Source: Thermothelomyces thermophilus ATCC 42464
Taxonomy: Eukaryota; Ascomycota; Sordariomycetes; Sordariales; Chaetomiaceae
Direction of reading: 5' to 3'
NCBI RefSeq assembly: GCF_000226095.1
Contig: NC_016473.1
Location: 3,348,001 to 3,412,000 of the forward strand
DNA length: 64,000 bases
Part shown: piece after piece, positions 56,322-64,000 of the stretch
Position numbering within the stretch: position 1 is the stretch's first letter
How the letters are laid out: each line of letters starts with the position of its first letter
The notes under the pieces: model-generated
What the model was told of the DNA's origin: nothing
Seen by the model: the letters and a program-made list of their open reading frames with translations, nothing else
The model's database searches: none
Program-made: the position numbers and the translations under genes

Positions 56322-59158
56322 TGTTGCTATTACTCCCTTTGTTCCATTATGGTTTAGAACAGAGGTAACTTCGACCTCGACATTGATATAACTACTAATA
56401 TTATAGCCGAATAGCTACTTACCTAGCTTAGTTAACTTTACTAGCGAATCTAGGAATTAGACTAGAGAGATAAGGCTATTTAAGCTCGAATTAAGGAACT
56501 CGAGAACGGCGAAAAGCACTTATAGAAATTGGTTAACGAGGCCTACGCTAAAATCAAGGTACTTAAGGGCGCTAAAGCGAGCCGTATTAAGATCGAACTA
56601 CCTGGTAAATATAGAGGAACTAAGAAGGATCTTGTAGGATTTCTAATAAACCTCTGATCCTACTTCTGGCTTAATAATAATAAGTTTCTAGATGATAAAG
56701 CTAAAGTCCTCTATATAGCTATAAGACTAGAGGGCAAGGTAATTAGATAGTTCGAGCCTATATAAAATGATTATCTTATTAAGGAAGATAAAGATAACCG
56801 AGACGTATTTATACAAGTAGTCTTTTGATCTTATGACCGTTTCGAAGAAGAGCTTTAGAAGATTTTTAGCGATAAAGATAAGAAGATTTATATATAAGAA
56901 AGACTTACTAATCTCTAATAGACCAAGTTAATAGCCTCTTATATTATATAGTTTAGATAGGACATACTTAAGTCTTAGCTTAATAATAAAGCGTTAATAT
57001 AACTATTCTATAATGGCTTAAAGGAAAAGGTTAAAGACAAGCTATATAAGTATAATTGGCTTAAGACTCTAGATAAATATATTATATAGGCTATTAAAAT
57101 CGATAATCGACTTTATATATAAGAGTAATAGAAACGAGGTTAAATAAATAGAACTACGGTTAAGGCTAATAATAAGAAAAAGTAAATATACGTTAGTACC
57201 TTATATAGGACGTACCCTAGAGCTATAGATATGGATATAATATAAAAGTAGGACTAGAAGAAGATAACTAAAGACAAGTCTAATGTTACCTACTATAACT
57301 ATAGAAAGAAAGAGCACTATAAGCGAGAATGTCGAAGCCTAAAGAAAGAGTAGAAGATAGTCCCTAGAAAGGAAATTATAGCTATCGACGAAACCACTAA
57401 GGACGTTATCAAAGTAGCGGCTATAAGCTACAAAGATAGGGGCAATGATATAGATAGTTTTGGACACGATGGTAATGGTAAAGACAAATAAGCACCGTAC
57501 TCTGAACTGGTCACTATAGACCTAGAGATAGGTCTTGCTAAATAGGATATAGCAGGAGAATATATACCGCTAATTTTGATTCTCCTAGCCTTGAGGTAAT
57601 AGGGTTTTATGGTTATATAGAGGTAGGATAGATTGTGGATAACCGATACCTAAGGAATCGAAAGACCTAGACCTAATGTTCTATTCCTCTAGGAACGAAT
57701 TAAATGGTATTATAATGAAGTTTTCCGGCTTAATATAGAATTACGCGAATAGGATAGACGCTTAATTTGACTTGTCTAGTAGAGCGATAAGATAAGGGAC
57801 GAGACAAGGGAACTCCGATGTATTATAGAAACTATTAAAGGAGGACAGCCTATAATATATAATAGGCCTAATAGCTATACTAAGTACCTTAATAACTAGT
57901 AACTTAATAATGACGTATAGAACCTAGAACACTAGTTTATACACGCAAATTGTAGAAAAGATAAGTATATATAGGAGAGCTACTAGAAGAAATACTCCTA
58001 TTATAGCATTAGAGTACCTACGGTCTATATATAATAGGAAGGATTTAAGAAAGAATTCTAATACCTCTTAGGCAATGCTATATGACTATATCCTTAATAC
58101 GAGGCATATATATAAGTGCCTTAGTTCTAGTATATAGCATATAGATGCTAATACTACTTTCGCGACAAATTCGAAAATAATCATTAGCTGACCCGACAAG
58201 GAAATGAGGACAGAAGCTTACGTCCTATGGAATAGGTCTATAATATAGGAAATAGAGCGGCCAAATTGCTCTAGAAGATCAAAGCCTATGATTTAGAAGG
58301 TATTACGATAGTTCCAAAACGAGCCTAGCCTAGGTACTATAGAATAGGATAGAATATATAGGACTCGTGCTAGAGCAACGATTACCTCTATTACGCAGAT
58401 GAAAAGAAATCGTAAATTTGGGAGCTTTAGATGAAGCTATAGTATATACGACAAAAAGTAGAACAGACTTAATAGTAGAAAGCTATAAGCACTTAATGGC
58501 TTATAGAAATGAGTATAATCGATAAAGCCGCTATTAGCTAAATAACTAAAGAGGTTAGCACTGACTTAGGAAACGGGTCAGGGCCTTTCGAGGGGCCTAG
58601 AAACCATTAATGCCCGTATAGCGGCAAGTAGTAACGTAGTATAGGAGGAACTAGCGTAAGAGACTACTATATCGAGACCTCCTGGTAGAAATATAGGAAA
58701 TCGCCGTAATCTTTAGATAACGGTAGTAAGACAAGTGACTATAGATAATAGCATAATAGAAATGGCACGAAATGCTTGTACTAGTAGATAGTAGAGTAGA
58801 GATAAACCTAATTTCGCCAACACTTATAAATTAGCTATAGATACCCTAGAGAATAAAGCAGAAGTATGGTATAGTTAAAGGGCTATTTCTGATGTAATAA
58901 GTATATAGGGAAACCGAACTAATCGATATTACTATAGTAAGAAAGACTATAGTAGTTATATTTAGTATTATAGATATAGGTAATAATAAAGATATAATAT
59001 TAGGGTTACTATAGTATGAAGATTACGACCTAGATATTAGCTAGAAGAATAGTAACTACCTATAACCCTAAACGGAGTCATATTTGACTAGTAAGATAGG
59101 GAGCATATAAGGATCACAAGCAGACGATGCTTAGAAGAAGGCATATCCTATAGATCTA
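55864..59158 (+). mobile_element. Element B: LTR, gag and partial pol
   Basis: LTR, then gag from 56349 (this copy keeps the start codon: ATG GTT TAG AAC), a coiled-coil region, nucleocapsid knuckle near 57,285-57,330, and pol up to about 59,158, before the reverse transcriptase, where the LTR of element C begins. RIP stops occur throughout. It was probably inserted in F and later interrupted by C; the continuation of B is not in the window. Confidence 0.8.
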
Positions 59159-59610
59159 TATTACAAGCTAACTATATACCGCGACCTGGTGGGGCGTAGC
59201 AGGCTAAACGAGCTACCAATCAAGAAGGACATAGAGCGAGGCTAATACGAGATCGCTAGGGAGCGTAGGCTACCACAGGCGAACAATTGCCAAAAGGGAA
59301 AGATAGCAGAGGATAGCCAGCTACTAAAGGCGATCCTAGGGCAGGCTAGAAGGGGACTATAAGCGACCAATAGAAGTATATATATATATAAATAATCACT
59401 CGTTATAGTAGACTCTAGGAGTTTACCAATAATAGTAACCTACAATTATAGTACTTATACTAAGTATTACTAACTACTATAAGAGATAACTCTAGTATTG
59501 TTATAAACCCTTTAGCTTCACCAAATCCCTTAGACGACCTATATACTTGTCCTACTTAATTTACCTTTATCTAAACCCTTTTAGAAGAAGTCTAAGTTAG
59601 GTTCGTCACA
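59159..59610 (+). repeat. LTR of element C (second U3 type)
   Basis: About 452 bases, same type as B's LTR, ending GTCACA. Start TATTAC aligned to B's TGTCAT. Confidence 0.8.
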
Positions 59611-62129
59611 CGTTGCTATTACTCCCTTTATTCTATCATAGTTTAGGATAAAGGTAATTTCGACCTTGATATCGATATGACTACTAACATTACGGCCAAA
59701 TAGCTGCTTACCTAGCTTAGTTAACTCTAGTAGCAGATCTAGGAATTAGACTAGAGAGACAAGGCTACTTAAGCTCGAATCAAGGAACTCGAGAACAGTA
59801 AAAAGTACTCGTAGAAGCTAGTTAACGAGGCCTACGCTAAAATCAAGGCACTCGAAGGCGCCAAAACAAGCTATATTAAGATCGAACTACCTAGTAAATA
59901 TAGAGGAACTAAGGAAGATCTTATAGGATTCCTAACAAACCTTTGATCTTACTTTCGGCTTAATGATAACAAGTTTCTAGATGACAAAGCCAAAGTCCTC
60001 TATATAGTTACGAGACTAAAGGGCAAGGTACTTAGATAGTTCGAGCCTATATAGAATGACTATCTTACTAAGGAAGATAAAGACGATCGAGATGCGTTTA
60101 TATAGGTAGTCTTTCGATCCTACGACCGTTTTAAAGAAGAGCTTTAGAAGGTTTTTAGTGATAAAGACGAGAAGATTTATATATAAGAAAGACTTACTAG
60201 TCTCCGATGGACTAAGTTAGTAGCCTCTTATACTATATAGTTTAGATAGAACATGCTTAAGTTTTAGCTTAACAACAAGGTATTAATATAACTATTCTAT
60301 AATAGCTTAAAGGAAAAGGTTAAAGACAAGCTATATAAGTATAACCGGCCCAAGACCTTAGATAAATATATCGTATAGGCCATTAGAATCGATAATCGAC
60401 TTTATATACAAGAGTAGTAGAAATAAGGTTAAATGAATAGAACTATAGTTAAGGCTAACGATAAGAAAAAACGGGCATATATTAGTACCTCGTATAAGAC
60501 GTATCCTAGAGCTATAGATATAGACGTAGTATAGAAGCAAGACTAAAAGAAGACGACTAAAGACAAGTCTAATGTTACCTGCTATAACTATAGAAAGAAA
60601 GGATATTATAAATAAGAATGCCGAAGCCCGAAGAAAGAGTAGAAAACAGTCCTTAGAAAGGAAATTATAGTTATTAACGAAACTACTAAAGATATTATCG
60701 AAGTAGCGGCTACAAGCTACGAAAACAGGGACAGTGATATAGATAGTCTTAGATGTAACGGCGACGGTAAAGACAAACAAACACCGTACTCCGAACTAGT
60801 TATTATAGACCTAGAGACAGGTCTTGCTGAATAGGACACAGTAGGAGAGTATATACTACTAATTTCGATTTTCCTAGCCTTAAGGCAGTAGGGCTTTACA
60901 GTTATATAGAGGCAGGATAGATCGTAGACGACCGATACCTAAGGAATTAAGAGACCCGGACCTAATGTTCTATTTCTCTAGGAACGAATCGAATGGTACC
61001 GTAATAAAGTTTTCCGGCTTAATATAGAATTATATAAATAGGATAGATGCTTAATTCGACTTGCCTAGTAGAGCAATAAGATAAGGGACAAGATAAGGGA
61101 ACTCCGATATATTATAGAAACTATCAAAGGAGAATAGCCTATAATATATAATAGGCCTGATAGCTACACCGAGTATTTTGATGACTAATAACTTAGCTAT
61201 AACGTATAGAACCTAGAGTACTAATTTATATACGCGAACTATAGAAAAGATAAATATATATAGGAAAACTATTAGAAGAAATATTCTTACCTTAGTATTA
61301 GGGTACCTATAGTCTATGTATAGTAGGAAGGATTTAGGAAAGAGTTCTAATACCTCCTAGGCGACGCTATACGACTATACCCTTAACACGAGGCACATAC
61401 GTAAGTGCCCTAGTTCTAATGTATAGTATACAAATGCTAATACTACTTTCGTAACAAATTTAAAAACAATTACTAGCCGACCCGATAGGAAAACAGGGAT
61501 AGGAGCCTCTACCCTATAGAATAGGTCTATAATATAGGAAATAGAGCGGCTAAATTGCTCTAGAAGATTAAAGCCTACGATCTAGAAGGCATTACGGTAG
61601 TTCTAAAACAAGCCTAGCCTAGGTACTATAGAATAGGATAAAACATATAGGACTTGTGCTAGAGTAACGATTACCTCTATTATATAGACAAAAAGAAATC
61701 GCGAATTTAGGAGCTTTAGATAAAGCTATAGTATATATAACGAAAAGTAAAATAGACCTAATAGTAAGAAGCTATAAGCACTTAATGGCTTATAGAAATA
61801 AGCACGATCGACAAAGCTACTATTAGCCAAATAACTAAAGAGGTTAGTATTAACCTAGGAAACGGGTCAAGGCCCTTTGAAGGGCCTAAAAACCATTAAC
61901 GCCCATATAGCGGCGAGTAATAGCATAGTATAGGAAGAACTAACATAAGAGACCACTATATCGAGACCTCCCGGCAGAAATATAGAAAATCGCTATAATC
62001 TTTAGACGACAGCGGCAAGATAAGCGATTATGGATAATAGCATAATGGAAATAGCACAAAATGCTCGTACTAGTAGATAGTAAAGTAGAGATAAACCTAA
62101 TTTCGCCGACACTTGTAAATTAGCTATAG
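59159..62129 (+). mobile_element. Element C: LTR, gag and partial pol
   Basis: LTR, then gag from about 59,638 (start Met now ATA), with AKIKALEGAK-like and KYRGTKEDL-like stretches, nucleocapsid knuckle near 60,572-60,625 (TCYNYRKKGYYK, mutated), and pol until 62129, where the oppositely oriented LTR of element D starts. Stops are TAG/TAA at Gln positions. This is a separate copy, not the continuation of B, because gag starts again. Confidence 0.8.
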
Positions 62130-62536
62130 TGTGACGAACCCAACTCAGACTTCTTCTGAAAGGGTCCAGACGGAGGTAGATTAAGCGTGACAAGCAGGCA
62201 GGTCGTCTAAGGGATTCGGTGAAGCCAAAGGGTTTATAACAACACTAGAGTTGTCTCTCACAGTAATCAGCAATGCTTGGTGTGAGTACTATAATTGTGA
62301 TTGTTACCACTAGTGAACTCCTAGAGTCTACCAGAACGAGTGACTAGCTATCTAATATACTTGTCTAGTTTCCTTATTCCTAAGTGTTCTCCCCTAGATT
62401 CCGATCGTGTGATCGCTGCTGCGATCCTTCGATCATTGTTCGGGTGCTCGCCTTGATCGAAGTGCGATTACTGCGATCACTTCCTGATTGGTTCCGTATG
62501 CCTTGTTAGGTCGCCTTATGTAGTCGAATCGTGACA
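62130..62536 (-). repeat. 3' LTR of element D (third U3 type), weakly mutated
   Basis: 407 bases bounded by TGTGAC and GTGACA, GC-richer than all other LTRs here. U5 (62,130 to about 62,345) matches the family; U3 (about 62,345-62,536) is unique. The polypurine tract AGGGGAGGGGCA lies directly inside on the minus strand. Confidence 0.9.
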
Positions 62537-62675
62537 CGATGCCCCTCCCCTAGGTCTTTCGTCCTCGAAAGACTTAGGTCCTTTTTAAATAACACCAATA
62601 CTTCCCCCCCCTGCTTATATATGGTTATATTCCTCAGTCCCCCCCCTTTTCTCTTTCTTTTATGATATCGTCAAG

Positions 62676-63314
62676 ATGACTGATCGTGTAAGAAAGAAGT
62701 CGAAGTCTAAGCCTGCTACGTCGACTCTTCGTGCCAACCATCTCCTGGCCGCGATTCTTTCCTCGGATAATCTTTTAACGATGCGTCCTTGTACGCCATG
62801 CGAGTCCAAAGGCCTTAGTTCGTGCGAGGTTTCGAAAAGCGATTCTTCTTAATGCGTAGAGTACGTTCGCAATAAGCGTTCGAATTGTGACATTCTTGGC
62901 GTTTCTCCTGCTTAGCTTTAGTCTATTACGGCTTAGCATCAAAAACTTAAGGATAAGCTTATAGCTGCTAAGGAGCAGGTCCTTTGTCTCCGGAAACAGA
63001 AGCGAATATATTTTGAGAAGATGATGAGGGCTATCGCTCGGGGTATCGACAGTGTGGAGGAGTTGGAGCGAGTGGAACGTGAGGAGGCTGAAGCGGCGGC
63101 GGCAGCGGAGGCTTCTAGGGTTACTACGCCTTCTTTGACCCCGTCTCACTTATCTGCCGATTTCGGATAGCTTTGGGATTCCGTATATCCTGAAGTTCCT
63201 TTAGATCTATCCTTACTAGCCGATTTCGGGTTGGTTTCGGGTCTGTCGCTTTCGGTCGGTTAGGGTTCCTCTAGTGGAACTGCTGAAGTTTCTTAGGGTA
63301 ACTTAGGTTCTTAA
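62676..63314 (+). pseudogene. Antisense accessory ORF of element D: Zn-cluster-like and coiled-coil protein
   Basis: Starting at ATG 62676, one frame of 212 codons runs opposite to pol. It has seven internal stops (one TAA, six TAG), each a single C to T change from a Gln codon (or a comparable change). Order: basic N-terminus (DRVRKKSKSKP); a cysteine array C-x2-C-x7-C-x9-C-x2-Y-x7-C (PCTPC ... SNCD), where the Tyr codon TAC would be Cys before a G to A change; a helical coiled-coil part (KLIAAKEQVLCLRKQKR); the motif ARGIDSVEELERVE shared with A's frame; an acidic/Ala stretch; and a Ser/Leu/Gly-rich tail. The array resembles the zinc binuclear cluster of fungal transcription factors, but spacing differs slightly. 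Its last 40 or so bases overlap the end of pol on the other strand. Probably mutated, yet little decayed. Confidence 0.7.
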
Positions 63315-64000
63315 CTGGTTCCTATAAGTTGTCTTCTAGTCCGAAATCAAGCTATTTGACCAGATACTATAGTTCCCTATTAATAATGTATAAATCTAGA
63401 ATTTCTTCAACGTCCTATTCTTCTTCCTTATCTTCTACTTCGATATATATAGCAACCTTAGCGTTTTTCGATACTAGTTCAAGAAGTGAAATATAAAAAA
63501 CATCCGTCTATAGTCGTATAGATAATAGTAACGATAGTTAGTAGTTAGATGTCAAAATTCGTTCTTTGATAACAAAGGGTCCGACCTTCTTAAAGTCTAG
63601 CTTCGCGCTTAGTCGTTTGGTTCGTAAGTTTTGTACGATCAGGTAGACTTTGTCTCCCCTCTCTAGGTAAGGTCCCTCGAGCCTATGTTTATTGTAGTAA
63701 TTCTTCATTCTAGTTTTGACAAACTCGAGTTCCTTCTTGAGCTTCTCATGTAGTGCGTATATCTGTTCTGCTTTGACTGCTACTCTCGGCACTATGACCT
63801 CTGGTCCTTGCCTAAGGTCTGCTTTATATCTATAGTTCGCGAAGAACGGTGTAACTTTAGTCGTTTCTATTGGCGTCGTATTATAGGCAAGTTATACTAT
63901 TAGTAATAGCATGACCTAGTCGTCTTGCTAGTAATTGACGTAAGAGCGGAGGTATTGCTTAACAACTTGGTTTAGTCGCTCTGTTTGTCCGTCGGTCTAT

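Larger units (their letters stand above)
62130..64000 (-). mobile_element. Element D: 3' part of a younger Ty3/gypsy chromovirus
   Basis: Runs off the right edge on the minus strand. From the LTR inward: polypurine tract, antisense accessory frame (62676-63314), chromodomain (63,430-63,320), then the integrase tail (63,792-63,538: KKELEFVKTRMKNYYNKHRL, then VGPFVIKERI), which is open over 84 codons and better preserved than in A. Inserted in the pol of element C at 62129/62130. Confidence 0.85.

Noticed and set aside
59159-59610. Reading B as one complete element with LTRs at 55864 and 59159
   Set aside because: The inner part lacks reverse transcriptase and integrase, and gag restarts after the second LTR, so two nested partial copies fit better; a deleted two-LTR element cannot be fully excluded.

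Overview
This window reads as a filamentous ascomycete chromosome, most likely a sordariomycete. The evidence is short GT..AG introns with CTRAC-like branch sites, GC-rich coding sequence, typical ascomycete families (CFEM, UstYa/DUF3328, GH30, GH64, F-box/DUF7600, Mid2-like), intron-containing tRNA-Tyr and tRNA-Met, and an AT-rich block of retrotransposons carrying the C:G to T:A signature of repeat-induced point mutation (RIP). I ran no database search; family names rest on motifs I can see.

Bases 1-38,000 are gene space. In order they hold: a CYP53-like P450 (+); a membrane-anchored protein of unknown function (-); an AT-rich stretch bounded by terminal inverted repeats (3678-4186); a five-exon F-box/DUF7600 gene (+); a decayed MYND-finger gene (+); a small CFEM secreted protein (+); a decayed gene fragment (+); tRNA-Tyr (-); a GH30 endo-beta-1,6-galactanase-like enzyme (+) and a GH64 beta-1,3-glucanase-like enzyme (+), which form a small polysaccharide-degrading pair; a UstYa-family oxidase (-); a small secreted protein (+); an F-box protein with an acidic tail (-); GAR formyltransferase of purine synthesis (-); a single-pass Mid2-like surface protein (+); a D-2-hydroxyacid dehydrogenase (-); a dienelactone hydrolase-family protein (+); tRNA-Met (+); and an ammonium transporter (-) with GATA-type sites upstream. 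Splice junctions were worked out by hand for every multi-exon gene.

From about 38,200 to the end the sequence is a nest of Ty3/gypsy chromoviruses inside an older RIP-mutated region that also holds a Tad-like LINE 3' end. Element E (+) starts at 39,797. Its gag is split by a complete 7.49-kb element A (-) flanked by a 5-bp target duplication (TTAAG). E then resumes and is joined tail-to-tail at about 53,430 to an inverted pol fragment, F. LTR-gag-pol pieces B and C (+) follow, and a less mutated element D (-) runs off the window. Gag, pol and U5 are shared, but three different U3 types are present. Every complete 3' end seen (A and D) carries an extra ORF on the strand opposite gag-pol, between the chromodomain end of pol and the 3' LTR. 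In D it encodes a Zn-cluster-like cysteine array followed by a coiled coil. This antisense accessory gene is the most interesting object in the window.
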